Position numbers and translations under genes: made by a program. Positions 15,044 to 24,486 of a DNA stretch of 64,000 nucleotides are shown one piece after another. The notes below the pieces were generated by a model. It was not told the origin of the DNA. It made no database searches and was given only the letters and a program-made list of their open reading frames with translations. Numbering within the stretch: the stretch's first letter is position 1; each line of letters begins with the position of its first letter. Source of the DNA: Bog-532 sp963830385 (lineage in GTDB: Bacteria > Actinomycetota > Actinomycetes > Streptosporangiales > Streptosporangiaceae); assembly GCA_963830385.1 (NCBI GenBank), contig CAWHMD010000005.1, positions 1,054,001-1,118,000 of the forward strand, read 5' to 3'.

Positions 15044-17118
15044 CCGGTGTATCCCTTCGGCGCGGTGATCTTGCCGGTCGAAGCGATCGACGGCAGCGCC
15101 GACGGCACCTGCCCGTTCGGCACCGCCGCCTTCTGGCCCTCCAGGCCGTAGATGCCGTCGTAGATCTGGCGGGCGGCGGGCGCGGACACGTCGGCGCCGT
15201 AACCGGCGTCGGGGATCATCACGACCACCACGTACTTGGGATGGTTGCAGGGCGCGAACGAGGCGAACACCGAGGTCGCGACCTTGCCCATGACCTGCGC
15301 GGTACCGGTCTTGCCGGCCACGCACACCTTGTCCAGCGGGAACCCGGAGAAAGCGCCGGCGGCGGTCCCCTGGGTCACCACCCCGGCCAGCGCGTTGCGC
15401 ACGTAGGCCAGGAAGCTGGACGAGGTGGGCAGGTGCCCGGCCACCGGCGGGGTGAGCTTCTGGGCCACCTTGCCGCTCGGGCTGATCAGCGCGGCGCCGA
15501 TCCGCGGCTGGTAGAGCGTGCCGCCGTTGGCCAGGGCCACGTAGGCGTTGGTGAGCTGGAGCGGGGTGGCCAGGTCGTAGCCCTGCCCGATGGCGGCGAT
15601 GGCGGCCTGGCCCGGCTCCCAGACGTTGCCGCTCTTGCAGTCCTGGTACTCGATCTGCTGCACGTAGGTGCCGTCGGCCTTGCCGTTCTTGCACCAGTTC
15701 TGCCCGGTGTGGGCGTTGTCTTTCCAGTAGTAGTACAGCCACTCGCGGGTGGGCACCGTGCCGGTCGCCTCGGCGGGCAGGTCGATGCCCGTGGCCTTGC
15801 CGAAGCCCCAGGCCAGGGCCTCCTTCTGCATCTTCTGGACGGGCGCCTTGGCGCTGGTGACGATGTTGGCGCGCGGGTTGTCCTTCTGCCACATGTCGTA
15901 GCCGAGGTTGTAGTACACGGTGTCGCAGGACTGGATCAGCGCCTCGGAGAACGTCATGGCACCCTGGTTCGGCTCGCCGTCGTTCTTGTAGGTGTGGCCG
16001 CCGATCGTCACCGACGCCGGGCAGTCGTACTGGCCGTCGAGCGGGTAGCCGTCGGACACCGCGGCCGCGGTCGAGGTCACCTTCCAGGTGGAACCGGGGG
16101 CGTACTGCCCCTGGGTCGTCCAGTTGATGGCCGGGGCCCCGTCCGACTGGCCGAACAGCGCGTTGAACTGGGACTGGGAGATGCCGTTGGTCCAGACGTT
16201 GGGGTTATAGTCCGGGTAACTGGCCATGGCCACGACCTGGCCGGTGGTGGTCATCACCACGGCCGCGCCCTGGTTGGCGTCGTTCCCGGCGCCGCGGGCC
16301 TTTTTCACCGCCGAATCCAGCGCGTTCTGGGCGACGACCTGGATCTTGGAGTTGAGGCTGGTCACCAGGTCGTCGCCGGACTGGGCGGCGGTGCCGCCCA
16401 CGGTCCCGGTGACGTCGCCGGCCGCGTTGACCGAGACCGTGCTGGAGCCGGTCTTGCCGGTCAGCGCCTGGTTGTACTGCTCCTCCAGCCCGGCTTGGCC
16501 CACCAGGTCAGCGGTGGAGTAACCGACCCCGGAGGGCAGGTGGTCCTGCTTCAGCTGCTCGGTGGTGGCGGGCTGCAGGTACCCGAGCACCTGGGCCGGG
16601 TTGGCCCCGTGCGGCAGCGGATAGTTGACGACCCCCTGCGGCTGGGCGGTGACCCCGGGGAACTGGTCCTGTTCCTCCATGATCTGCAGCGCGGTCTGCT
16701 CGCTGACACTCTGGTCGACCGGGATCGGCTGGTAGGGCGACCCGGCCCAGCAGGGCTGCTTGACCGTGGCCGTGCACAGCCGGGTCTTCTCCTTGAGCAG
16801 CTGGTACGGCATGTTGATCATGGGGGCCAGCCGCTTCAGCACGGCCGTGCCGCCGTCGCTGCGCTGGGACAGCGTCATCATGTCGACCGAGACCACCAAC
16901 TCGGTGTGGTTGGTGACCAGGGCGTTGCCCACGTCGTCGAGAATCTGGCCGCGAACCGCGGGCACGATGATCTTGCGGGTCTGGTTCTGCGAGGCCAGCT
17001 TGACGTAGCTGGTGCCGTTCATCACCTGGATGTACCAGAGGCGGCCGCCCAGCGTGATCAGCAGCGTGAACACGACCACGTACAGCACCAGCAGGCGCCG
17101 CCGTGACGCCGACATCAT
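15040..17118 (-). CDS. mrdA: penicillin-binding protein 2 (elongasome transpeptidase)
   Basis: A 692-residue class B PBP. A single N-terminal anchor (residues 8-28) is followed by the pedestal/dimer domain (VPAVRGQILDDVGNALVTN). The transpeptidase domain has the active-site STWK near residue 343, SCD near 396 in the SxN position, and KTGTAQ near 602. The Asp in SCD instead of Asn should be compared with other actinobacterial PBP2s. The ATG overlaps the mreD stop by 4 bases. It cross-links peptidoglycan during elongation with RodA. Confidence 0.94.
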   Translation of the reverse strand: MMSASRRRLLVLYVVVFTLLITLGGRLWYIQVMNGTSYVKLASQNQTRKIIVPAVRGQILDDVGNALVTNHTELVVSVDMMTLSQRSDGGTAVLKRLAPMINMPYQLLKEKTRLCTATVKQPCWAGSPYQPIPVDQSVSEQTALQIMEEQDQFPGVTAQPQGVVNYPLPHGANPAQVLGYLQPATTEQLKQDHLPSGVGYSTADLVGQAGLEEQYNQALTGKTGSSTVSVNAAGDVTGTVGGTAAQSGDDLVTSLNSKIQVVAQNALDSAVKKARGAGNDANQGAAVVMTTTGQVVAMASYPDYNPNVWTNGISQSQFNALFGQSDGAPAINWTTQGQYAPGSTWKVTSTAAAVSDGYPLDGQYDCPASVTIGGHTYKNDGEPNQGAMTFSEALIQSCDTVYYNLGYDMWQKDNPRANIVTSAKAPVQKMQKEALAWGFGKATGIDLPAEATGTVPTREWLYYYWKDNAHTGQNWCKNGKADGTYVQQIEYQDCKSGNVWEPGQAAIAAIGQGYDLATPLQLTNAYVALANGGTLYQPRIGAALISPSGKVAQKLTPPVAGHLPTSSSFLAYVRNALAGVVTQGTAAGAFSGFPLDKVCVAGKTGTAQVMGKVATSVFASFAPCNHPKYVVVVMIPDAGYGADVSAPAARQIYDGIYGLEGQKAAVPNGQVPSALPSIASTGKITAPKGYTG

Positions 17119-18293
17119 CGAAATCCTCCCCGGTTCCGGCCCAGCAGTCGCCCGAGCCGGGTCCGCCAGGTGTTCCGTCGCATCTTCAGCCGGGGCGCCG
17201 ATCCGCCCGGCATGACCCGGCCGCGCAAGCGGCTCCGGCCGCGCAAGCGGCTCCGGCCGCCCAGGTTGCTCCGGCCGCCCAGGCCGCCACTCCCCAGCGA
17301 GCCACGCCTGCCGAACGAACGGCTCCGGCCAAACGTGCCCGGGCGGGGCGTGGCCCGGCCGAGCGCGCTGCCGGTGCCGATCGTGGCGGTCACGTTGCGC
17401 TTGCGAAACTTCATCGACGCGCCGCTGCGCGGTGCGCCGGCACCCTTGCCGCCCACCACCGGGCCGCGCCCGCCACGGAAGTTCAGGTTGGGGGTGACCT
17501 TGGGCATGGTGGGCCGGGTGGCACCGAGGCCGGAGGCCGAGCCGCCACCGCCGCGCTGGCCGGACAGCCGCAGCCGGGGCTCTCGCTGCTGGGTGTTGAG
17601 CCCGGTCGGGCGGACCGCGGACGCCGACCGGGCGGCCGCGATCCAGGCGTCGCTGCCCCGGCGCTCGCCCAGCCGCAGCCGCGGCGAGCCGGACGCGCTG
17701 GCCTGGCGGACGGCGCCGGCCGTCAGCCCGGCGGCACCCAGCGCGCCCGCCACGGCCGAGGACGTGGCCGCCGACGGGCCGATCACCGGGTCGCTGCGGC
17801 TGAGCCAGCCGTCCAGCTTGACCACTCCGAACAGCACGAACGGGCTGAGCAGCACGTTGTACAGGAGCAGGGGCGGCAGCACGTGCTGGACCGAGGCCCA
17901 GGTGACCTCGGGGTCGCTGAGCATCACGCCGAGCGCCGCGTACAGCACCGCGCCGACGGCGGCCGCCCCGGCCGAGATGGCCACGTACAGCAGCGCCGGC
18001 GACTCCTCTCCCAGCCCGGCCAGCCGCCCGCAGGCGTACCCGACGACGCAGAACACCAGCGCGTACTCGCCGACGGTGTGGCTGGCGGGCGGGGCGATGT
18101 CCAGCGCCAGGCCGGCCAGGAAGCCGGTCAGTACGCCCGGCAGCGGCCCGCCGATCAGCGCGAGCGCGACCACCACCAGCAGGACCAGGTCCGGCCCGGC
18201 GCCGCCGGGCAGGGACAGCCGGTTGACGATGGTCAGCTGGGCGGCGAGCGCCACCGCGACCAGCACCACGGACAAGATCAGGCGCCGCACCAT
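17115..18293 (-). CDS. mreD: rod shape-determining protein MreD with long basic C-terminal tail
   Basis: A 392-residue protein. Residues 1 to about 165 form the usual MreD membrane domain of five or six helices. Residues 166-392 are an added, predicted disordered and strongly basic tail rich in Arg, Gly, Ser and Leu. It ends with repeated GRSRLRGR units and RTRLGRLLGRNRGG. Ordinary MreD proteins are about 160-220 residues long. The tail could bind nucleic acid or anionic lipid, which is inference. The ATG overlaps the mreC stop as TGATG, and the 3' end overlaps mrdA by 4 bases. Confidence 0.88.
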   Translation of the reverse strand: MVRRLILSVVLVAVALAAQLTIVNRLSLPGGAGPDLVLLVVVALALIGGPLPGVLTGFLAGLALDIAPPASHTVGEYALVFCVVGYACGRLAGLGEESPALLYVAISAGAAAVGAVLYAALGVMLSDPEVTWASVQHVLPPLLLYNVLLSPFVLFGVVKLDGWLSRSDPVIGPSAATSSAVAGALGAAGLTAGAVRQASASGSPRLRLGERRGSDAWIAAARSASAVRPTGLNTQQREPRLRLSGQRGGGGSASGLGATRPTMPKVTPNLNFRGGRGPVVGGKGAGAPRSGASMKFRKRNVTATIGTGSALGRATPRPGTFGRSRSFGRRGSLGSGGLGGRSNLGGRSRLRGRSRLRGRVMPGGSAPRLKMRRNTWRTRLGRLLGRNRGGFR

Positions 18294-19255
18294 CAGCCCC
18301 CGGTGCCGGTGTTGCCGGTGTTGCCGGTGGCGCCGGTACCCGTGCCGGTGCCCGGGGGCGGGGTGACGGTCACGGTGACGGTCGGCACCGGCTTGGGGCC
18401 GGCGAGCAGCACCGCGTCGTGCGGGTTCTTGGCCGGGCCGCCGACCACCACGCCGACCACCCCGAGCGAGGTGAAGTTGACGAACGGCTTGACCAGCGCG
18501 GTCTGCGTGAGCGAGCCGGCGTCGCCCTCGAGCTTGGTCACCTGGCCGATCGGCACGCCGGGCACGTAGGGGGTGTCGCGTACCGAGCCGAACGTGACCA
18601 GGCTCTGGCCCTTCTGCAGGACCGCGTTCGCGTCGAACAAGGTGAGCTTCAGCGTGGTCGGCCCGGACAGCTCCTGGCCGGTCCCGGCGACCGAGCCGAT
18701 CTGGTTGCTGCCCGCCATCCGGGCGCCGACCACGGCCGACGCGTCGGTGGCCAGCAGCACGGTGGAGGTGTCGGCGCTGACCTGGGTCACGGTGCCGACC
18801 AGGCCCTCGCCGTTGAGGACGGTCTCGTGCGCGCGCACCCCGTCCTTGCGGCCCACGTCGAGGGTGACGCTGTCGGTGTAGTCCTGGCCGGCCGCGATGA
18901 CGCTGGCCGCCACGATCCGGTAACCGCCCCGCCCGGCCAGCTGCAGCAGCGAAGACAGCTGCTGCTCGTCGGACTTGGACAGCTGGGCGGCGCTCAGCTC
19001 GGCCCGCAGCTTGGCGTTGGCCGCCTGCAGGGACGCGATCTTGCCGTCCGAGGACGGGCCCCCCGTCACCCAGTCGAAGACCGAGGACACCGGGCTGGTG
19101 ACGTCGCTGGCGACCCGCTCGACCGGCCCGAAAATGCCGGCTCCGACACCCCGTGCCGGCGAGGTGCCGCCATCCCGGAAGTCGATCGTGATCAGCGCCA
19201 CGGCGGCGATCAGGAGAATCCCGAGGACCAGGCGCACTCGCCGGGTGTCGTGCAT
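18293..19255 (-). CDS. mreC: rod shape-determining protein MreC
   Basis: A 320-residue bitopic protein. It has a membrane helix at about 8-24, a coiled coil at about 70-105 (KIASLQAANAKLRAELSAAQ), and the periplasmic-type MreC beta domain (VASVIAAGQD, LVGTVTQV, GIVGVVVGG-like). The C-terminus is a Thr/Gly/Pro-rich tail (TVTVTVTPPPGTGTGTG) that may cross the wall. MreC links MreB filaments to PBP2/RodA. It starts 40 bases after the mreB stop and overlaps mreD by one base. Confidence 0.93.
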   Translation of the reverse strand: MHDTRRVRLVLGILLIAAVALITIDFRDGGTSPARGVGAGIFGPVERVASDVTSPVSSVFDWVTGGPSSDGKIASLQAANAKLRAELSAAQLSKSDEQQLSSLLQLAGRGGYRIVAASVIAAGQDYTDSVTLDVGRKDGVRAHETVLNGEGLVGTVTQVSADTSTVLLATDASAVVGARMAGSNQIGSVAGTGQELSGPTTLKLTLFDANAVLQKGQSLVTFGSVRDTPYVPGVPIGQVTKLEGDAGSLTQTALVKPFVNFTSLGVVGVVVGGPAKNPHDAVLLAGPKPVPTVTVTVTPPPGTGTGTGATGNTGNTGTGG

Positions 19256-19295
19256 GCGACTCCTTGCGGGCGCCGCCTGGCGGCCGCCCGTTTAC

Positions 19296-20327
19296 TCAGC
19301 GCCGGGTCTCGGGCACAAGAACCGAACGCAGCATGTCGAAATCGTCCACGCACTTCCCGGCACCCAGTACCACCGAGTCGAGCGGGTTGTCGGCCACGTG
19401 GACAGGCATCCCTGTCTCTTCGCGGATCCGCTGGTCAAGACCCCGTAGCAGCGCCCCGCCGCCGGTCAGGGCGATGCCCCGGTCCATGACGTCGCCGGCG
19501 AGCTCGGGCGGGCACTTGTCCAGCGTGGTCTTCACCGCGTCGATGACCAGGTTAAGCGGTTCCTCGATGGCGCGCCGGACCTCGGAGGCAGAAACAACGA
19601 TCGTCTTGGGCAGCCCGCTGACCAGATCGCGGCCCCGGATCTCGGCGTGCGGCTCGTCAGCACCGGGGAACGCCGATCCGAGCGCCATCTTGATCTCCTC
19701 GGAAGTGCGCTCGCCGAGCATCAGCGAGTACTCCTTCTTGCCGAAGCTGATGATGGCCTCGTCGAGCTCGTCGCCGCCGATCCGGATGGACTGGGACGTG
19801 ACGATGCCGCCGAGCGAGATCACCGCGACCTCGGTGGTACCGCCGCCGATGTCCACCACCATGTTGCCGGTCGGCTCGTTGACCGGCAGGCCGGCGCCGA
19901 TCGCGGCCGCCATCGGCTCTTCGATGATGTAGACCCGGCGGGCGCCGGCCTGGTGGCCGGCCTCCTTGACCGCGCTCTGCTCCACCCCGGTGATCCCGCT
20001 GGGGACGGCCACCACGATCCGCGGCTTGGCCAGGTGCCGCCGCCGGTGCACCTTCTGGATGAAGTAGCGCAGCATCCGCTCGGTGACGTCGAAGTCGGCG
20101 ATGACGCCGTCCTTCAGCGGCCGGACCGCGACGATGTTGCCCGGGGTCCGGCCGATCATCCGTTTGGCCTCGATGCCCACGGCCACGATCTGGCCGGTGT
20201 TGGTGTTGAGCGCGACGACGGAGGGCTCGTTGAGCACGATCCCCCGGCCCCGCACGTACACAAGCGTGTTGGCGGTACCCAGGTCCACCGCCATGTCGCG
20301 GCCGAGAACCGCCATCGCGTTACTCAT
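19296..20327 (-). CDS. mreB: actin-like cell shape protein MreB
   Basis: A 343-residue actin-fold ATPase. Phosphate 1 is DLGTANTLVYVRGRGIVLNE, phosphate 2 is VDIGGGTTEVAVISLGG, and the adenosine loop is GIALTGGGALLRGLD. Length and motifs are fully typical. It is first in the elongation operon. The 138 bases between its start and the ndk stop should contain the operon promoter. Filamentous actinomycetes often use mre genes for aerial hyphae and spore walls, and an intact operon here fits such a host. Confidence 0.96.
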   Translation of the reverse strand: MSNAMAVLGRDMAVDLGTANTLVYVRGRGIVLNEPSVVALNTNTGQIVAVGIEAKRMIGRTPGNIVAVRPLKDGVIADFDVTERMLRYFIQKVHRRRHLAKPRIVVAVPSGITGVEQSAVKEAGHQAGARRVYIIEEPMAAAIGAGLPVNEPTGNMVVDIGGGTTEVAVISLGGIVTSQSIRIGGDELDEAIISFGKKEYSLMLGERTSEEIKMALGSAFPGADEPHAEIRGRDLVSGLPKTIVVSASEVRRAIEEPLNLVIDAVKTTLDKCPPELAGDVMDRGIALTGGGALLRGLDQRIREETGMPVHVADNPLDSVVLGAGKCVDDFDMLRSVLVPETRR

Positions 20328-20465
20328 GGGGAGGACAACCTTCCCGGTCGGGCGCTTCCGAGCTTTTTAGGCCAGCTGACGCACTGAATGATACGGAGAC
20401 CACGCCGTAGTGGATGGCGTGGAGTGGGAGTCTGCCTCGGTAGGTGTGCCTCGCCCGAGCCGGGG

Positions 20466-20876
20466 CTACGCCAGCTCGGGGAAGAAGATCTTGATCTCGC
20501 GCTGGGCGGACTCGGGTGAGTCCGACCCATGGACGACGTTCTCGCCAATCTCCAACGCATGGTCGCCGCGGATGGTGCCAGAGGCGGCCGCCACCGGGTC
20601 GGTGGCCCCGGCCAGCCCGCGGAATGCCTCGATGGCGCGCGGGCCCTCGGCCACCAGCGCCACCAACGGCCCTGAGGTGATGAAGTCCACCACCCCTTCG
20701 AAGAACGGTTTGCCGGTGTGCTCGGCGTAGTGGGTGCTGGCCGTCTCCCGGTCCAGAGTCCTCAGCTCGAGCGCGACGATCGTCAGCCCTTTGCGCTCGA
20801 TCCGGGAGAGCACCGCACCGATCAGGCCACGGCGCACACCATCGGGCTTGATGAGGACAAGAGTACGTTCCGGCAA
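20466..20876 (-). CDS. ndk: nucleoside diphosphate kinase
   Basis: A 136-residue kinase that transfers the gamma-phosphate between nucleoside di- and triphosphates through a phosphohistidine. MPERTLVLIKPDGVRRG is the canonical N-terminus and the active-site His lies in NVVHGSDSPESA. Length matches the bacterial family. It lies between the folC cluster and mreB, a common actinobacterial arrangement, and appears to have its own transcript because a strong hairpin sits upstream. Confidence 0.97.
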   Translation of the reverse strand: MPERTLVLIKPDGVRRGLIGAVLSRIERKGLTIVALELRTLDRETASTHYAEHTGKPFFEGVVDFITSGPLVALVAEGPRAIEAFRGLAGATDPVAAASGTIRGDHALEIGENVVHGSDSPESAQREIKIFFPELA

Positions 20877-20921
20877 CGACGCTCCTTCGGGAGGCGCAGG
20901 TGAGCGCGGGCAACTGGCCAG

Positions 20922-20946
20922 CTGCCGCGGGAGATACCCGCGGCAG
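20922..20946. terminator. perfect GC-rich hairpin between the membrane-protein gene and ndk
   Basis: A 10-bp perfect stem, CTGCCGCGGG/CCCGCGGCAG, with loop AGATA, in the 84-base gap after the stop of the upstream membrane protein. It lacks a U tract, which is common for actinobacterial terminators. It probably separates the folC-DUF4233-membrane protein unit from ndk. Confidence 0.5.
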
Positions 20947-20960
20947 GCAGTTTACCCGCG

Positions 20961-22529
20961 TCACCGGGCCGGAGCACGGGTGCGCCGCGCCCAGCCGGTG
21001 AGAAATGTGACACCTATGGCGATGAGCACGGAAAACAGCCCGGCCAGTTCCCACACCCCGACCGCGCCGGCCAGCGCGAGCCGCTCGGCCGCCCGCGGGT
21101 CGGCCGCCCCGCCGGTCAGCTGGGTCACCATCCGCACCTGGACGGCGCCGGACGCCAGGTAGCCGGTCATCAGCCCGGCCAGCAGCAGCGACACCCCGGA
21201 CAGGGCGCTGGCCACACAGGTGTCGGCCAGCGCGGCGGTCAGGGCGGCGGCCAGGCCGCCGGCCAGCGGGGCGCTGATCCCGGCGAGGACCACGGCGGGC
21301 ACGTACGGCCCGGCCAGCCGGGCGGCGGCCAGCCCCTCCACCGCGATGATCAGGCCGGCCAGCACCACGGCCCGCGGTCGCTGGCGCAGCACCAGGGCCG
21401 CGGCCACGCCGGCGATGGCGGCGACGGCGGTCACGCTGAGCGGCAGCCAGGAATGGCCGTCGGCCGCGTCCGGGCTGAGCGCCCGCAAGCTGGTGACCGC
21501 GCCGGCCGCGGGCGCGACGACCAGGCCGGTGACCGCGCCGAGGAACGGGAAGCACAGCGGCCCGCCGACCAGCCGGTCGGCCGAGGCGACCGCCGCCACC
21601 CCGTAGAGGATGAGCACGGCTACGGCCCCGGTGGCGAGCAGCGCGGCGGGTGGCCGGTAGGTCACGGCCACGCTGAGCGCGCTGAGGCCGAGCCCCGGTA
21701 CGGCCAGGACCGCGAGCTGGGCCCGCTCCTGGGTGGCGTCCCGGCGGCCGCCCCGGCGCCGGGCCGCGCCGGGGCGGCGGGCGCCGGGGCCGTCGGCCAG
21801 CACCGCGTACAGGGCGGCCACGATCAGCGCCGCTCCGGTCAGCCACGGGTAGGGAGCCAGCGCGGCGTGCCAGCCACCGCTGGTCAGCCGGTCGCGGGCC
21901 ACGGCCGGGTCGGCGGCCAGGCCGGCCACGGTGGCCGCCGACCACAGCGCGGTCAGCCAGCGCCGCGATCCCGGCGCGCGGTCCCAGGCCAGCGCCAGCG
22001 CGGCGGGCAGCGCCAGGCCGGCCGCGATCCCGTGCAGCCCCCGCACCGCGGCGATCGCGGTCACCGTGTGGGCCGAACCGCCCAGCGCGTCGGCCACCGC
22101 CATCGTCAGCAGGCCGGCCAGCAGCACCGGCCAGGCCCGCAGCCGCAGCACCGCCAGCGCGGCGATCCCCGCCACCGCGGCCATGGCCGGCAGGGCCAGT
22201 CCGGCCGCCCGCAGCAGGGTGGCCGACGCCTGCGGGCCGGCCGCGGCGGCGCCGGGCGTGTTCAGCGCCCAGGCGATGGCGTTCGGGGCCTGCAGCAGGC
22301 ACAGCGGCGCGACCGTGGCCATCACGGCGGCGGCCGCACCGTCCGCGGCGACCCGGCGGGTGGTGCTGGCGGGGCGGGTGATGCTGTCGGGACGGGTAAG
22401 GCTAGTGCTGGTGGGGCGGGTGGTGCTGGCGGCCGGGCGCGCGGCGGTGGCCGGGCGGCGCGCGTCGGCCGGGCCGTGGTGCTGCTCGCGCGCACCCGGC
22501 CGGACCAGCCGTCCAAGACTCGTCGTCAC
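20961..22529 (-). CDS. multi-pass membrane protein, MFS-transporter-like
   Basis: A 522-residue protein of very high Ala/Leu/Val content with about 12-14 predicted membrane helices. These begin near residue 70 after a polar Arg/Thr/Ser-rich cytoplasmic N-terminus. The segment LHGIAAGLALPAALALAWDRAPGSRR resembles the loop between helices in major-facilitator carriers, but no substrate motif is recognisable. The GTG at 22529 has AGAGGTG 8 bases upstream. It lies 40 bases after the DUF4233 gene and is probably in the folC transcript. Confidence 0.7.
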   Translation of the reverse strand: MTTSLGRLVRPGAREQHHGPADARRPATAARPAASTTRPTSTSLTRPDSITRPASTTRRVAADGAAAAVMATVAPLCLLQAPNAIAWALNTPGAAAAGPQASATLLRAAGLALPAMAAVAGIAALAVLRLRAWPVLLAGLLTMAVADALGGSAHTVTAIAAVRGLHGIAAGLALPAALALAWDRAPGSRRWLTALWSAATVAGLAADPAVARDRLTSGGWHAALAPYPWLTGAALIVAALYAVLADGPGARRPGAARRRGGRRDATQERAQLAVLAVPGLGLSALSVAVTYRPPAALLATGAVAVLILYGVAAVASADRLVGGPLCFPFLGAVTGLVVAPAAGAVTSLRALSPDAADGHSWLPLSVTAVAAIAGVAAALVLRQRPRAVVLAGLIIAVEGLAAARLAGPYVPAVVLAGISAPLAGGLAAALTAALADTCVASALSGVSLLLAGLMTGYLASGAVQVRMVTQLTGGAADPRAAERLALAGAVGVWELAGLFSVLIAIGVTFLTGWARRTRAPAR

Positions 22530-22569
22530 TAACCGCTCACCTCTAATTACATAGGGCGACGGTCGTAGC

Positions 22570-22974
22570 CTAACGCGGGTTGGGCTGCTCCAGCTTGTCC
22601 GCCAGGTAGATTCCCCCGAACCACAAGGCGCAGAAGATGACGCCCAGGACATACAGGGCAGGAATTTCGACGCCGGCCGCGATGATCGCGAACTGGAGCA
22701 CGGTCCCGATCACCATCGCCCAGCGGAAGCGGCCGATCACGCCGGCCAGCAGCACCGCCACCAGCGCCAGCCCGCCGCCGGCCCCGAACGCCACCCCGTG
22801 GTTCAGGTGCTCGATGGTGACGGCGACCGGGATGGCCAGGATCAGGAAGATCGCCTCGAAAACGAGCACCGACGACAACAGCCGCCGCAGTATCGGCCGT
22901 TTCCGTCGCTTGCCTTCCTGGACGGGCGGGGCAGGCGGGCCGGCGGCTGGGCGGTCGGTGGCGGGTTCACTCAT
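22570..22974 (-). CDS. DUF4233 domain membrane protein
   Basis: A 134-residue protein with four predicted membrane helices after a Pro-rich N-terminus and a basic stretch (KRRKRPILRRLL). DUF4233 proteins are found directly downstream of folC in actinobacteria, as here with a 10-base gap. RWAMVIGTVLQFAIIAAG and a conserved LADKLE near the C-terminus fit the family. The function is unknown; the fixed linkage suggests a role connected to folate polyglutamylation or simply cotranscription. Confidence 0.85.
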   Translation of the reverse strand: MSEPATDRPAAGPPAPPVQEGKRRKRPILRRLLSSVLVFEAIFLILAIPVAVTIEHLNHGVAFGAGGGLALVAVLLAGVIGRFRWAMVIGTVLQFAIIAAGVEIPALYVLGVIFCALWFGGIYLADKLEQPNPR

Positions 22975-22984
22975 GACAGGGCGC

Positions 22985-24445
22985 TCATGACAGGTCAGCC
23001 GCCGTGAACGGGTGGCGGCCGGTGCCGCCGTCGGCGGCCGGCAGGTCGGTGGTCGGGCTGTCCGGGAGCAGCAGCTGGCGAGCGTCCCCCACGGTGATCA
23101 CCGAGCCGGTGATCAGCACTCCCCCGCCACCGGGGAGGTCCGGGTCGGGCGTCTCGTCGGCCAGCTCCACCGCGGCCTCGATCGCGTCGTCCATCCGGGC
23201 GGCGGTGTGCACCCGGTCCAGCCCGAACACGTCGCCCGCGAGCTCGGCCAGCTCGTCGACCGGCAGCGAACGGTCCGAGGAGTTGCGGGTCACGACCACG
23301 TCGGACAGCACCGGTTCGAGCTCGTCGAGGATGCCGGCCACGTCCTTGTCGGCGCTCACGGCGAGCACGCCGACCAGCCGACTGAAGTCGAACGCCTCGG
23401 TCACCGCGGCCATGGTGGCGGCCATGGCGGAGGGGTTGTGGGCGGCGTCGGCGATCACGGTCGGGCTGCGGCGCAGCACTTCCAGGCGGCCCGGCGACCG
23501 CAGCCCGGCGAACGCCTGGCGGACCAGGCCGACGTCGAGCGGCGCCCGGCCGCCCTCACCGGGCGCACCGGCCGAGCCGACCGGGCCGTCCTCGGCGGCG
23601 CCCGCGAAGCCCTCGACCGCGGCCAGCGCGCAGGCGGCGTTGGCCGCCTGGTGCTCACCGAACAGCGGCAGGAACAGCTCGGGGTAGGTGCCGTTGAGGC
23701 CGCGCAGGGTGAGCTGCTGGCCGCCGATGGCGATGCTCCGCTCCAGCACGCCGAACTCCAGCCCCTCGCGGGCCACGGTCGCGCCCACCTCCGACACCCG
23801 GCGCAGCAGCACCTCGGCGGCGGGCAGCGACTGCTGGGCGAGCACGGCCAGCGCGCCGGGCTTGATGATCCCGGCCTTTTCCTCGGCGATCTCCTCCACC
23901 GTGTCACCCAGGTACTGGGTGTGGTCGATGCTGACCGGGGTGACGACCGCCACCGCGCCGTCGGCGATGTTGGTCGCGTCCCAGGTGCCGCCCAGGCCGA
24001 CCTCGATCACGGCCACGTCGATCGGCGCGTCCGCGAAGGCGGCGAACGCCATCCCGGTGAGCACCTCGAAGAAGGACAGCGGCGTGCCGGTCTGCTGGTC
24101 GGTCAGCTCCAGGTACGGCTCGACCTCGCGGTACAGGGCGACAAACTGCTCGGCGTCGATCGGCTGGCCGTCGATGCAGATCCGCTCGCGGATGGAAACC
24201 AGGTGCGGGCTGGTGAACCGGCCGGTGCGCAGGCCCCGGGCGCGCAGCAGCGCGTCGATCATGCGGGCGGTTGACGTCTTGCCGTTGGTGCCGGTGATGT
24301 GGATGATCGGGTAGGCGCGCTGGGGGTCGCCGAGCAGCTGGGCCAGGGTGGCGATGCGGTCCAGGGTGGGCTCGATGATCGACTCGGGACGGCGGCTCAG
24401 GATCTCCCGCTCAACCTCGCGCAGAGCGCCGTCGTCGTCGCTCAT
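22985..24445 (-). CDS. folC: folylpolyglutamate synthase/dihydrofolate synthase
   Basis: A 486-residue Mur-ligase-superfamily enzyme that adds glutamate to (dihydro)folates. The P-loop ITGTNGKTSTARM is near residue 55. It is followed by FTSPHLVSIRERI, EVGLGGTWDATN, SIDHTQYLGDTVEEIAEEKAGIIK with the carbamylated-Lys segment, and ADAAHNPSAM. The ATG at 24445 (MSDDDGALREVEREI) begins the family N-terminal helix; the open frame upstream is the shadow of the cyclase gene. It usually follows valS in actinobacteria; here an MFS gene and a cyclase gene intervene. Confidence 0.95.
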   Translation of the reverse strand: MSDDDGALREVEREILSRRPESIIEPTLDRIATLAQLLGDPQRAYPIIHITGTNGKTSTARMIDALLRARGLRTGRFTSPHLVSIRERICIDGQPIDAEQFVALYREVEPYLELTDQQTGTPLSFFEVLTGMAFAAFADAPIDVAVIEVGLGGTWDATNIADGAVAVVTPVSIDHTQYLGDTVEEIAEEKAGIIKPGALAVLAQQSLPAAEVLLRRVSEVGATVAREGLEFGVLERSIAIGGQQLTLRGLNGTYPELFLPLFGEHQAANAACALAAVEGFAGAAEDGPVGSAGAPGEGGRAPLDVGLVRQAFAGLRSPGRLEVLRRSPTVIADAAHNPSAMAATMAAVTEAFDFSRLVGVLAVSADKDVAGILDELEPVLSDVVVTRNSSDRSLPVDELAELAGDVFGLDRVHTAARMDDAIEAAVELADETPDPDLPGGGGVLITGSVITVGDARQLLLPDSPTTDLPAADGGTGRHPFTAADLS

Positions 24446-24486
24446 GCCAGGCACCAGCAGCTCGCAGTGGTCGTCACCCGTCCAGG

